A stretch of DNA of 34,795 nucleotides from an uncultured Bacillota bacterium (GCA_947165195.1 CAMUZJ010000003.1:1-34795), one strand, 5' to 3'. Positions 26,815 to 34,639 are shown, numbered from the stretch's first letter. Notes: generated from the sequence alone by a model not told the origin. Translations and numbers: made by a program.

Positions 26815-28314
26815 TTATTTTTTTATGTAACAACATCCTGTAACATCATCGTGTCGTGCTTGAGTAGTCGCAGCCTGTATTATAATCTTTCGCAATATTT
26901 CATTGCCTTTGTTCCCTTGTGCAATTAGACTCATAGTTTGATCACTTAAGTTATCTGTTACACCATCAGTAAATAGAAATAGTTTATCATAATCAATATT
27001 TTTTATTTTATACAAGTCTGGTACCCCTTCTTTTTTTCCTAAATACCTTGTAAGTACAGAGCCCTTTTGACACCTTAATGCCTCTTCTTTTGAAATTTGA
27101 TTTTTGCGATATAAATCCCATACTATTGTATTATCTAAAGTTACAGGATAAAATTGTTCATTTTTCGTTACGTAAATTCTAGTATCTCCATAATTTATAA
27201 GATACGTATCATTTTCTGTAATTAGTGCTAATCCAATTGCTGACCCAATCACTCGAATACGTGATTCTTGCGTGTTTCTTTTTATTCTTTCAACCCTATT
27301 TGTTATAAAAGAATTAATTGCTATAATTTTTTTACCTAATGATTTAATTATCTCTGCTTGATCTGTTATTTTTGGAGCATCTAAATTCAAAAACCATTTT
27401 TCCAATTCAACAGATATTATTTCTTGAAATTTCTTATGTAATCTGGAACCATTAACAAAATCTGTAACACATAATAACTTCAAATCATTTTTGGTTGGAT
27501 GCGTAATCGCTAAATAATTTTCTTTATTATAATTATTTTTACCTTTTATTGATAATCCACTTACAATAAAATCATCTGATTTGTCTAATGTAATGCTAGA
27601 GCCGTTCAACATATAGATATCTTTATAATCTTCTTTTTTATTAATAAGCTGTATATCATAAAAATATTGATCTGCCACATCATAAAAATACCTATCATAT
27701 TCATCTCTGCTTAATTGTGGGTATCTTTTATTGAAAAACATTGAGATTTTTTCTATTGCCTTATTATAATCCTCTTTTTGTCTTTCTTTCATTTTTATTT
27801 TATATAAAAAATCACCTATTACCTCGTGATCTTCTGAATAATACTTTTTCTGCATATTAAAATTTTCTTTATTTACAAAAGCTTCGTAATCTACTACACC
27901 ATTACTTTTTATAGATAAATATCGATAATTGTTGTATTCTTGATTTTTTGAATAATCCTCATATAATCCATTGTGCCCTACTTCAAATTGATTATTGGAA
28001 AAAATATAATTAACATAGGTAGATGGTAGTAATGAACATCTCAAAGCAGAGCTTGGTGTGTCAAACATATCGTATACTTTTTCTTTTACTTTAAACAGTT
28101 CATTTTCTCCGCAATAAAATTTATATATATTATTATCTTTTTTTATATATATAGGTTTTATAATTTTATTTTTCTCTATTATATCTTTAGCAAATAGCGT
28201 AGCTACCCCGTTATTAATAAATGTACCAAAACTTTCGGAAAGTCCTTTAAGCAATTCTACTAGTGTCATATCCATTTCATTATTGTATTTAGTAATTATT
28301 TTTGATAAGTCCAT
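26815..28314 (-). CDS. PP2C-like protein with degenerate metal motifs and an extra N-terminal domain
   Basis: The 499-residue protein has a PP2C domain in its second half (about 245-499). The remaining motifs there are INYGDTRIYV (373-382), LFLFTDGVTDNL (446-456) and HDDVTG (488-493). The RxNNED motif is replaced by KENYLA (Asn266 where the metal Asp is expected). DGMGG is replaced by DFVNGS (Asp285 kept, the following Gly lost). Metal site 1 is therefore probably incomplete and activity uncertain. Residues 1-240 are an unrecognised acidic/aromatic domain with no membrane helix. The gene has a near-consensus promoter and a GAGGTGA site and lies 106 bases upstream of the glucan synthase on the same strand. 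A regulatory link to that enzyme is possible but only inferred from position. Confidence 0.82.
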   Translation of the reverse strand: MDLSKIITKYNNEMDMTLVELLKGLSESFGTFINNGVATLFAKDIIEKNKIIKPIYIKKDNNIYKFYCGENELFKVKEKVYDMFDTPSSALRCSLLPSTYVNYIFSNNQFEVGHNGLYEDYSKNQEYNNYRYLSIKSNGVVDYEAFVNKENFNMQKKYYSEDHEVIGDFLYKIKMKERQKEDYNKAIEKISMFFNKRYPQLSRDEYDRYFYDVADQYFYDIQLINKKEDYKDIYMLNGSSITLDKSDDFIVSGLSIKGKNNYNKENYLAITHPTKNDLKLLCVTDFVNGSRLHKKFQEIISVELEKWFLNLDAPKITDQAEIIKSLGKKIIAINSFITNRVERIKRNTQESRIRVIGSAIGLALITENDTYLINYGDTRIYVTKNEQFYPVTLDNTIVWDLYRKNQISKEEALRCQKGSVLTRYLGKKEGVPDLYKIKNIDYDKLFLFTDGVTDNLSDQTMSLIAQGNKGNEILRKIIIQAATTQARHDDVTGCCYIKK

Positions 28315-28337
28315 TCTTTCACCTCAAAGTAAGGACT

Positions 28338-28366
28338 ATTATATCATGTATGCTTTTAGATGTAAA
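28338..28366 (-). promoter_or_regulatory. Promoter of the PP2C-like gene
   Basis: TTTACA and TATAAT are 17 bases apart on the minus strand with TGA ahead of the -10. This is the best match to consensus among the protein-gene promoters here. Confidence 0.8.
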
Positions 28367-28439
28367 ACGCTATCCAAAATTTGAATATAAGAAAGTTTAT
28401 ATAAATTTGCTAGTGCTTTTTTTCTATCCCTAAAATGAG

Positions 28440-28474
28440 CAAAAAAAAATTCTCACTTTCATTATCACTAAGTG
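28440..28474 (-). terminator. Weak terminator after the decayed gene
   Basis: CACTT pairs with AAGTG around an 11-base loop, followed on the minus strand by nine T residues, 14 bases past the remnant's stop. Confidence 0.4.
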
Positions 28475-28487
28475 GAATTTATTTTAT

Positions 28488-28672
28488 CTATTTGATACTT
28501 TGAAACTTAAAGTTTCCATTTTTTGGTGGTATTTCTAATGTCATATCAATATAATCAACACAGGCAATGCATTTTATTTGTAACTGCTAATTATAATATT
28601 TAATGTCAAAAAGAATTTTATTGTTAAATCCAAATTGGCTATTAGACTGATTCTTATATTTTTGCAAAAAAA
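28488..28672 (-). pseudogene. 3' fragment of an unidentified protein gene with an in-frame TAG
   Basis: The minus-strand frame ending at the TAG at 28488-28490 reads like protein for about 60 codons (for example SQFGFNNKILFDIKYYN, then QLQIKCIACVDYIDMTLEI). One internal TAG interrupts it and there is no start codon or ribosome binding site. The upstream part runs into the tRNA-Ser terminator, so the 5' end is gone. A T-rich hairpin follows it. I cannot name the family. The rest of the 28315-28712 gap holds the PP2C promoter and tRNA terminator. The coding look is a judgement by eye and could be chance. Confidence 0.35.
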
Positions 28673-28701
28673 ATCGTTGATATATACGATATATACAACG
28701 A
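28665..28701 (-). terminator. tRNA-Ser terminator
   Basis: TCGTTG plus TATATA pair with TATATA plus CAACGA across a 3-base loop, followed on the minus strand by eight T residues, 12 bases beyond the tRNA 3' end. Confidence 0.85.
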
Positions 28702-28712
28702 CAAAATTCAAA

Positions 28713-28803
28713 TGGCGGAGTAGGAGAGATTCGAACTCTCGCGTCAGTTGCCCGACCTACACCCTTAGCAGGGGCGCCTCTTCGGCCTCTTGAGTACTAC
28801 TCC
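28713..28803 (-). tRNA. tRNA-Ser(GCU)
   Basis: The minus strand folds into a 91-base class-II tRNA. The acceptor is GGAGTAG/CTACTCC, the anticodon loop CTGCTAA gives GCT, and a long variable arm is present. The T arm has GTTCGAATC, the discriminator is G, and CCA is encoded. It has its own promoter and terminator. Confidence 0.96.
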
Positions 28804-28823
28804 AATTGACTTCCGCATATATA

Positions 28824-28852
28824 ATGTTACAGTAAATTAATGTAAATGTCAA
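28824..28852 (-). promoter_or_regulatory. tRNA-Ser promoter
   Basis: On the minus strand a perfect TTGACA lies 17 bases before TAACAT, placing the start about 14 bases ahead of the tRNA. Confidence 0.75.
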
Positions 28853-28911
28853 CAAAAAGTATAGGTAGTTATAATATTTTGTGTAACTATTCACAGCCTA
28901 CAGCCTATGAA

Positions 28912-28937
28912 ATAAAAAACCTTGACTAACAAGGTTT
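28912..28937 (-). terminator. Terminator of the tRNA-Ile-Asn-Glu operon
   Basis: AAACCTTG pairs with CAAGGTTT around a 5-base loop, followed on the minus strand by a T-rich tract, 11 bases after tRNA-Glu. Confidence 0.85.
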
Positions 28938-28947
28938 AAAATCTAAT

Positions 28948-29024
28948 TGGTGACGAGTACGGAATTCGAATCCGTGAGTGCTGCCGTGAAAGGGCAGTGT
29001 GTTAAGCCGCTTCACCAACTCGCC
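28948..29024 (-). tRNA. tRNA-Glu(UUC)
   Basis: A 77-base cloverleaf on the minus strand. Acceptor GGCGAGT/ACTCGTC (one G-U), anticodon loop CTTTCAC giving TTC, discriminator A, CCA encoded. Last gene of the three-tRNA operon. Confidence 0.96.
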
Positions 29025-29028
29025 ATAA

Positions 29029-29105
29029 TGGCGCCCCAACTAGGACTTGAACCTAGGACCCCTTGATTAACAGTCAAGTGCTCTAACCAACTGAGCTATT
29101 GAGGC
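29029..29105 (-). tRNA. tRNA-Asn(GUU)
   Basis: A 77-base cloverleaf on the minus strand. Acceptor GCCTCAA/TTGGGGC, anticodon loop CTGTTAA giving GTT, discriminator G, CCA encoded. It lies 4 bases from tRNA-Glu and from tRNA-Ile on either side. Confidence 0.96.
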
Positions 29106-29109
29106 ATAC

Positions 29110-29186
<77 letters not shown>

Positions 29187-29197
29187 GTACAAACAAG

Positions 29198-29234
29198 TAC
29201 TTCTTAAGTTTACACTATTTTTTTTTATTTTGCA
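29198..29234 (-). promoter_or_regulatory. Possible promoter of the tRNA-Ile-Asn-Glu operon
   Basis: On the minus strand TTGCAA and TAAACT are 17 bases apart just ahead of tRNA-Ile; both boxes are only 4/6 matches. Coordinates are approximate. Confidence 0.35.
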
Positions 29235-29527
29235 AGAGAAAATTTATTTTTTTAATTTATTTGTTGTTCTTTCTCAATTGCAAATATAGAATACTATAAA
29301 ATATATGTTAAAGTCAAGTCATTTTTATAATTTTTATTTTTTTTATTCATTCTAATAATATAAGATAATATAATATTTAGCACTTATTATTAATAATTAA
29401 ATTACTAACCTTTCAAAATTATAATACAACATAAATAGGTATTCATAACTAATAATTTTCTTTTATATTAAATTTACGGTTTTAATACTAAAAACTACTA
29501 ATTTATATATAAATTTAAAAAAATCTC
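29235..29527. other. A+T-rich intergenic region between divergent tRNA units
   Basis: No coding frame, repeat array or RNA gene is visible on either strand. It is very A/T-rich and separates the minus-strand tRNA operon from tRNA-Lys. Confidence 0.5.
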
Positions 29528-29556
29528 TTGAAAATATTTTCTTTTTGATATAGAAT
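29528..29556 (+). promoter_or_regulatory. tRNA-Lys promoter
   Basis: TTGAAA and TAGAAT are 17 bases apart, placing the start about 13 bases ahead of the tRNA. Confidence 0.8.
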
Positions 29557-29575
29557 AAATATGCAGTTTGTGAAT

Positions 29576-29651
29576 GGGCTGTTAGCTCAGTTGGTAGAGC
29601 AACTGACTCTTAATCAGTGGGTCTAGGGTTCGAATCCCTAACAGCCCACCA
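29576..29651 (+). tRNA. tRNA-Lys(CUU)
   Basis: A 76-base cloverleaf. Acceptor GGGCTGT/ACAGCCC, anticodon loop CTCTTAA giving CTT, discriminator A, CCA encoded. It decodes AAG, a minor Lys codon in such an A/T-rich genome; a UUU-anticodon tRNA-Lys must lie elsewhere. It is a single-gene unit on the plus strand. Confidence 0.96.
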
Positions 29652-29664
29652 TTTATAATTGTGT

Positions 29665-29691
29665 CTAAGGCATCGTTAGATGCTTTTTTTT
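29665..29691 (+). terminator. tRNA-Lys terminator
   Basis: GCATC pairs with GATGC (extended by G-T and A-T pairs) around GTTA, followed by a run of T residues. Confidence 0.85.
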
Positions 29692-29727
29692 GTTGTATGT
29701 GCGTAAATATTATAGATATATACTTAT

Positions 29728-29766
29728 AAAAAGGAGCTATAAAAATTTTTATAACTCCCCTTTTTT
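29728..29766 (-). terminator. Terminator of the hydrolase/Mur-ligase/ddl operon, bidirectional
   Basis: GGAGCTATAAAAA and TTTTTATAACTCC form a long, nearly perfect stem with flanking A and T runs (stem 29733-29758). It lies just past the ddl stop. Confidence 0.85.
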
Positions 29767-29779
29767 ATATATAATATAT

Positions 29780-30997
29780 TTATCTTAATTTTTCTTTAAA
29801 TCCTTTTGAACCTCCATTAGCAGAAAAACCTTGTAATATATTACTTTCAAAAGAATATGTTTTACTCATTCGTTTCTTATAGTTCTTTATTCCTATTTGT
29901 ATCATATTATCTAACATAGTTGCAAAATCTAGCCCCTTGGCATCCCATAAATAGAAAGCTAAGCTACCTGGGATTGAATTAATTTCATTTATATAAACTT
30001 TTTGACTCTTTTTATCTATTAAAAAGTCTATTCGTGAATTACCTGAACATCCTAAGGATTTAAAAGCTAAAACAGCTATATTTTCTATTTCCTTTCTAGT
30101 ATTTTCTGATAATTCAGCTGGTAATTTTCGACTAGTAGATGCCATTCCTTTTGAAGAAGTAACTTTAAGTTTTTTTGCTCCTTTAATTTTACCTTTTCCA
30201 TCCCCAATATATTTATCACCAAAAGTTAAAAATTTATTTGCAGATATTACTTCTTCTATCTCACTTAATTTTTGATGCTCATAATTTCCCATAACAGCAA
30301 TATTTACTTCCATTAGGTTTTCTACAACTTCCTCAATAACGATTTTCTTATCATATTGTATAGCATCATCAATACCTTTTATTAATTTTTCTTCATCTTC
30401 ACATACACTTATTCCGACAGAAGATCCTGTACATGCAGGTTTAACTATGACAGGATAATTTAATTTTGAAACTTTTTCTAATATTTTAGTAGGATCATTT
30501 CTATAATCACTATCATAAAACCACACATATTTAGTTATTGGAAGATTAGAATTTGTCCAAATATTTTTCATAAATACTTTATCTTGCCCAACAACAGATG
30601 CATAAACATCACTTCCTACAAAAGGAATTCCTATGGATTGTAAATACCCCTGCAAAACTCCATCCTCTACATTGGTACCATGTACAATTGGGAAGGCAAT
30701 ATCTATTTCTTTTACAACAGATTTAAGTATTCCCTTTTTATTTTGTAAAATAAAATTACCATCTTTATTGTAAAGAACAACATTTTTACAATATTTTTTT
30801 ATTAATCCAAAATCTTGATAAACTTCAATATCTTTTAATAAATCCCCAGTATACCATTCACGATTTTTTGTAATATATATCGGTATAACCTCATATTTTT
30901 CTAAATCCATTTTATTCATAGCTTGAATAGCAGAAATTATACTAACTTCATGCTCTACTGATTCTCCACCAAAAATAACCCCAACTTTAATTTTCAT
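29780..30997 (-). CDS. ddl: D-alanine--D-alanine ligase family (ATP-grasp)
   Basis: This cytoplasmic ATP-grasp ligase is expected to join two D-Ala for peptidoglycan precursors. GGESVEHEVSIISA near the N-terminus matches the Ddl substrate loop. VKPACTGSSVGIS is the ATP-grasp loop. SRIDFLIDK and NEINSIPGSLAFYLW near the C-terminus supply metal and substrate contacts. At about 405 residues it is some 50 longer than common Ddl, mainly through a central insert and a C-terminal tail. NSIPG followed by SLAFYLW differs from the NTMPGFT of many Ddl enzymes, so a paralogue with altered specificity is possible. The ATG at 30997 has AGGAGTG; an upstream GTG overlaps that site and is rejected. It follows the Mur-ligase gene by 11 bases. 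Confidence 0.88.
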   Translation of the reverse strand: MKIKVGVIFGGESVEHEVSIISAIQAMNKMDLEKYEVIPIYITKNREWYTGDLLKDIEVYQDFGLIKKYCKNVVLYNKDGNFILQNKKGILKSVVKEIDIAFPIVHGTNVEDGVLQGYLQSIGIPFVGSDVYASVVGQDKVFMKNIWTNSNLPITKYVWFYDSDYRNDPTKILEKVSKLNYPVIVKPACTGSSVGISVCEDEEKLIKGIDDAIQYDKKIVIEEVVENLMEVNIAVMGNYEHQKLSEIEEVISANKFLTFGDKYIGDGKGKIKGAKKLKVTSSKGMASTSRKLPAELSENTRKEIENIAVLAFKSLGCSGNSRIDFLIDKKSQKVYINEINSIPGSLAFYLWDAKGLDFATMLDNMIQIGIKNYKKRMSKTYSFESNILQGFSANGGSKGFKEKLR

Positions 30998-31008
30998 AAA
31001 AATCACTC

Positions 31009-32622
31009 CTATTCATTATATGTATCCGGTAAATCATTTTCAAATAATGCATAAACTTCCTGTTTTTGAGACAAATTTCCTATAAATGGGTAAGCCTCTC
31101 TAACATCATTAAATACAACTATTTTTTCTTTAGCAAATCCCTTTTCTAATAATCCTTCATATATTGGTTTTGTTCTATTTCTACCTATCAGTACTGCATA
31201 ATCAACTTTTGCTATTTCAGCAATCTGATTACCAAAAATTTTATTATATTCATATTCCTTGTTACCTAATTCAATCATCCCAGGAGTAACTATTACTTTC
31301 ATACCTGGCATCATACCTAAAACTTTACATGCATTTTTAGCACCAACTGGATTAGAATTATAGGCATCGTCAATCTGATAGAAATTCCCCAATCTTTTTA
31401 GCTCTAACCTATGTTCTACTGCTTTTACTTCTCGAACAGCCCTAATCAAATCATCAATTTCAATACCAAATTCTATACCGCAAGCTATGCCAGCTAATAT
31501 ATTATATACGTTGTGATCCCCAAGCAATTTGGTAGTAAATGTATATTTTTCAGTCATTCCTTTTATTATTACATCAAAAGTAGTTCCTTGATTAGAGCAT
31601 TTAATATTTGTAGCTCTGACATCTACATTTTCATTATTGATACCTATCCAAATAGTTCGAACCTTATTCTTTAGTTTATATCTAACTTGTTTTGAATCAT
31701 CACCATTTAAAATTGCAAAACCATCTTCAGGTAAAGATTCAATAAGTTCAAACTTTCCATCAATAATATTTTGTTCGCTACCAAACGATTCTAAATGAGC
31801 TGTTCCTATTGTTGTCAATATACCGTATTGTGGATGTACTAACTTACATAATCCTTTTATTTCTCCTTTTACATAAGCTCCCATCTCTGCTATAAATATA
31901 TCTGTAAACTTATCCATATAATTATTTACGGTCATAATTAAACCATTGTATGTATTAAGGTTCTTTGGGGTTGGTAATGCATTATATTTTACATTTAATA
32001 TATCGCCTAATATATTTTTACTGCTTGTTTTTCCATAGCTTCCAGTTATTCCTATTATTTTTAAATTACTCATTGATTTCAATTTACTTTGAGCCATTCT
32101 TTTAAAATGGAGATAAACACATCTTTCTATTGGAAAATTCATAATATTTGCAATAAAAACAATAATATTGTTAAACCAAATCATTGCACTAAGTGTTAAA
32201 AGTAAAGTCCATGTTAATTGAACATTGTTACTAAATATTAAAAATACAGTTGGAATGATATATAGTATTGAAATGGTAAAAATTAATCTTTTTATCCTTG
32301 CTGTTATAACAAGAGGCTTTTTATTTTGATCATTTTTTAAGCGGATTTTCCATTTTAAACTTAAAATTAAAGCAATTACTGCAAGTAAAATCATACTAAT
32401 TTTCGATATAATTTCTGTATCATAAATTACATATGTTCCAAAAATACTGATACACATAATAGCTAAATCCAAGTCAAAAAACAGTTTATAGTTTTGATTA
32501 ATCCATTTTAAATATCTATTATTTTCATTATATAAGTTTTGCTGTAGCATATGTAAATTTCTTTTGCATTTATAATAAGTCAAAAAAAAGTAGCTAATTA
32601 TGATTAATAAAATATATATCAT
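31009..32622 (-). CDS. MurF-like Mur ligase with an N-terminal membrane module
   Basis: The 537-residue protein joins a membrane region to Mur ligase domains 2 and 3. Hydrophobic helices lie at about 1-18, 51-67, 74-91, 111-130 and 136-160. The ATP loop GITGSYGKTSS follows at 191-201. Next come the central domain (AEMGAYVKGEI, TTIGTAHLESFGS) and the C-terminal domain with EHRLE and DDAYNSNP (DxYNxNP as in MurF). The soluble UDP-MurNAc-binding domain 1 of classical MurF is missing and appears replaced by the helices. MurF adds D-Ala-D-Ala to the UDP-linked tripeptide; here a membrane- or lipid-linked acceptor is conceivable (inference). The ATG at 32622 has TAGGAGG. It lies between the hydrolase (12-base gap) and ddl in one operon. 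Confidence 0.85.
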   Translation of the reverse strand: MIYILLIIISYFFLTYYKCKRNLHMLQQNLYNENNRYLKWINQNYKLFFDLDLAIMCISIFGTYVIYDTEIISKISMILLAVIALILSLKWKIRLKNDQNKKPLVITARIKRLIFTISILYIIPTVFLIFSNNVQLTWTLLLTLSAMIWFNNIIVFIANIMNFPIERCVYLHFKRMAQSKLKSMSNLKIIGITGSYGKTSSKNILGDILNVKYNALPTPKNLNTYNGLIMTVNNYMDKFTDIFIAEMGAYVKGEIKGLCKLVHPQYGILTTIGTAHLESFGSEQNIIDGKFELIESLPEDGFAILNGDDSKQVRYKLKNKVRTIWIGINNENVDVRATNIKCSNQGTTFDVIIKGMTEKYTFTTKLLGDHNVYNILAGIACGIEFGIEIDDLIRAVREVKAVEHRLELKRLGNFYQIDDAYNSNPVGAKNACKVLGMMPGMKVIVTPGMIELGNKEYEYNKIFGNQIAEIAKVDYAVLIGRNRTKPIYEGLLEKGFAKEKIVVFNDVREAYPFIGNLSQKQEVYALFENDLPDTYNE

Positions 32623-32634
32623 ATATAAATCCTC

Positions 32635-33354
32635 CTATAAAAAGTTATCCAAGATACTTATTACGCGATTTAAATTTTCTATATAAGCATAATGTGTTCC
32701 TTTCAATGTTATCAATGCAGCATCAGGCATTATTTTTTCAAGTAAAGAAGCTTCTGATATAGGGGCTTCAGTATCATTTTCTCCCCAAATTAACAAAGTA
32801 GGCTCCTCTATTTTTTTTGCATATTCAGATAAATCTTCATTAACTACATTAACTAATGTTTGACGCATTATTGGGCTAGCAGCCTTATAATCTCTAGATC
32901 CTATATACCTTTTCATATAATCTCCAAAATTATTTAAAAATGGCATCTTTTTAATTGTTTTTAACACTTTAACATGTAATGGCAATTTTTTTTGAATTCT
33001 AATACAAGGAGCTCCAAATAATACAACTTTTTCTACTGGATGATTAGCAGAATAACGAATAGCTAGTCTTCCACCAAAAGAATGTCCTATTATTATTGGT
33101 TTTTCTATGCCAACCAGTTGATTAAATTCTTCTAAAAAATCTGAATACCTTGTCATATCCCAGGCTATTTTTGGCTCTCCACTACTACCAAATCCAGGTA
33201 AATCTAGTATAGTTATTCTGTATCTGTTAGCAAATGGATCTCCTAGCATCCTCATCATTTCAATATTCTGTCCCCATCCATGTAATAATAAAATATCTTT
33301 CCCTTCCCCATATTGTATGTAATTAATATCAACATTTTTAACTTTTATTTTCAA
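32635..33354 (-). CDS. Alpha/beta-hydrolase
   Basis: The 239-residue alpha/beta-hydrolase has the usual catalytic set: an LLLHGWGQ oxyanion region, the nucleophile elbow GHSFGG (Ser about 92), Asp about 194 in GENDTEAP, and His about 221 in GTHYAY. No signal peptide is present, so it is cytoplasmic. The frame is open from a GTG at 33364-33366. The TTG at 33354 has GGTGAT five bases ahead and yields a typical MKIKV start, while the -10 box at 33373-33378 would leave the GTG almost leaderless, so the TTG is preferred. It is the first gene of the operon with the membrane Mur ligase and ddl. The substrate is unknown; an ester or thioester linked to that pathway is only a guess. Confidence 0.85.
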   Translation of the reverse strand: MKIKVKNVDINYIQYGEGKDILLLHGWGQNIEMMRMLGDPFANRYRITILDLPGFGSSGEPKIAWDMTRYSDFLEEFNQLVGIEKPIIIGHSFGGRLAIRYSANHPVEKVVLFGAPCIRIQKKLPLHVKVLKTIKKMPFLNNFGDYMKRYIGSRDYKAASPIMRQTLVNVVNEDLSEYAKKIEEPTLLIWGENDTEAPISEASLLEKIMPDAALITLKGTHYAYIENLNRVISILDNFL

Positions 33355-33372
33355 TTCTATCACCACACTTTG

Positions 33373-33381
33373 ATTATAACA
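33373..33381 (-). promoter_or_regulatory. Extended -10 promoter of the hydrolase/Mur-ligase/ddl operon
   Basis: TGTTATAAT on the minus strand, 18 bases before the preferred TTG start, with a weak -35. Confidence 0.6.
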
Positions 33382-33743
33382 TATTTATTTTCTTTTCATA
33401 TATATAATAAACTGAATAAAATAAGAAAATATACATATTAATTATCTTTAATGTAAAATATTGTAAAAATCATCTTTATCCATATATTCTAAATAAACAT
33501 AGAAAATATTTTTTTATTTTGAAGTTCTCCCATTATGATTATAAACCTTGCAACTTTACTCAATTAATTTTTTTTGAACTTACGATACATCTTTATTATT
33601 GTAGCCAAATCTATTATAGCCCATATACCCATTTTTTTTGAATACTTCTATTTTTTCTTAAATAAACTTTTTATTAAAGTTATCACTAATTTTATTTTGT
33701 AATTTTAATTTAACATTGAATAATAAAATTAGGGGGTGATAAA
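33382..33743. other. A+T-rich intergenic region
   Basis: No full gene is present. On the minus strand around 33570-33640 two overlapping short frames look vaguely protein-like, one reading MGIWAIIDLATIIKMYRKF, but neither has a ribosome binding site. The plus-strand gene's GGGGGTGAT site lies at the right end, with TAAAAT as its likely -10. Confidence 0.4.
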
Positions 33744-34484
33744 ATGAATGGATATCAAAATGAGATAGACTTTGTCAATTGTTTAAATAGAAAGTATGTC
33801 AGTCAATTAAGCAATAATATGAAAGATTTTTTATATGACTTATTTGATAATTTAAATGATAGTGATTATATCATTTGCTGGAAAAACAGTATTAATCAAA
33901 AGTCTGATATTTTTATTAAGATAAATAAATACGTAAAAGGTGTCAGTCTGAAATTAGGTCATGATAATTCAGTTCATAGTGAATCTATTCAAAATTTTAA
34001 AATATTTTTGGAAGATTTAGAAATTCCTTATAAAGTTATTAACTACTATATAAATTATCATTATGGTATAAAAAAAGAAAATGATAAAGTTATTGGAAAG
34101 TATACTGCTGAGGAATACAAAAAAAGTCATATAGAAGAGTTACGAATTCTAAACAAATATCTTAATAGGACGAAAGGAATAATATCAAGTGTTGATAGAT
34201 TTTTAGTAAAAAGTGCTAATAGTAGATATGATATATCAGCTATTGTAAGTGGAAATCCAAATAATTTCACATGGATAAAAAAAGACGATTTATATGATTT
34301 AGTATTGTCTCATCAAAGCGATTATACCACTACACCACATATTGGTAATTTAATAATTCAACCTAAAATTAGAAATTTATCAGGTAACTGCAAAAATCCT
34401 AAAGATATTTTTATTGTGCAAATTAAGTGGTATTTAGTATTTGAAGATATTGAAAATTTTAAAAAAAGAAGAAATTATAGTTAA
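33744..34484 (+). CDS. Unknown protein with a possible PD-(D/E)xK nuclease-like core
   Basis: I cannot assign this 246-residue soluble protein to a named family. The segment KSDIFIKIN (53-61), followed by KGVSLKLG (65-72) and NSVHSE (75-80), resembles the core of some PD-(D/E)xK restriction-type nucleases. In that reading Asp55 and the S68-x-K70 strand would be the site, with Glu7 in the preceding helix. The C-terminal part has IGNLIIQPKIRN and VQIKWYLVF, a strand-rich closing unit. This is a pattern-based suggestion only. The ATG has a strong AGGGGGTGAT site. The gene is alone, on the opposite strand to its neighbours, between an A/T-rich gap and tRNA genes, a setting common for acquired genes. 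No methyltransferase is in view. Confidence 0.6.
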   Translation: MNGYQNEIDFVNCLNRKYVSQLSNNMKDFLYDLFDNLNDSDYIICWKNSINQKSDIFIKINKYVKGVSLKLGHDNSVHSESIQNFKIFLEDLEIPYKVINYYINYHYGIKKENDKVIGKYTAEEYKKSHIEELRILNKYLNRTKGIISSVDRFLVKSANSRYDISAIVSGNPNNFTWIKKDDLYDLVLSHQSDYTTTPHIGNLIIQPKIRNLSGNCKNPKDIFIVQIKWYLVFEDIENFKKRRNYS

Positions 34485-34543
34485 AAAGAGTATTAATAAA
34501 TTGATGAAAAATTATAATTCAATTTATTTATAACTCTTTTTTG
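34483..34543 (+). terminator. Terminator of the nuclease-like gene
   Basis: A long imperfect hairpin: AAAAAGAGT plus AATAAATTGA pair with TCAATTTATT plus ACTCTTTTT, followed by T residues, starting at the stop codon. Confidence 0.8.
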
Positions 34544-34572
34544 CTTTTTTATAAAATGGAAAATTTATAAAC

Positions 34573-34597
34573 AAAAAAAATCTATCTTTCGATAGAA
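34573..34597 (-). terminator. Terminator of the tRNA-Cys/tRNA-Gly unit
   Basis: On the minus strand TCTATC and GATAGA close a GAAA tetraloop, followed by eight T residues. Confidence 0.88.
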
Positions 34598-34609
34598 TTA
34601 TATGCCAAA

Positions 34610-34627
34610 CTCGGTAATGGTTCCGAG
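34610..34627 (-). other. Small hairpin between tRNA-Gly and the terminator
   Basis: CTCGG pairs with CCGAG around an 8-base loop in the trailer of the tRNA transcript. It may be a processing element; no family is recognised. Confidence 0.35.
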
Positions 34628-34639
34628 CAGATTCCTCAA

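Noticed and set aside
26760-26815. A/T-rich inverted repeat between the PP2C-like and glucan synthase genes
   Set aside because: The pairing is short and interrupted and no T run follows on the minus strand, so it is not a convincing terminator; read-through into the glucan synthase is possible.
33540-33650. Two overlapping short peptides on the minus strand, one TM2-like and one Gly/Tyr-rich
   Set aside because: Both are under 30 codons, in different frames of the same bases, with no ribosome binding site; too little to call a gene or pseudogene.
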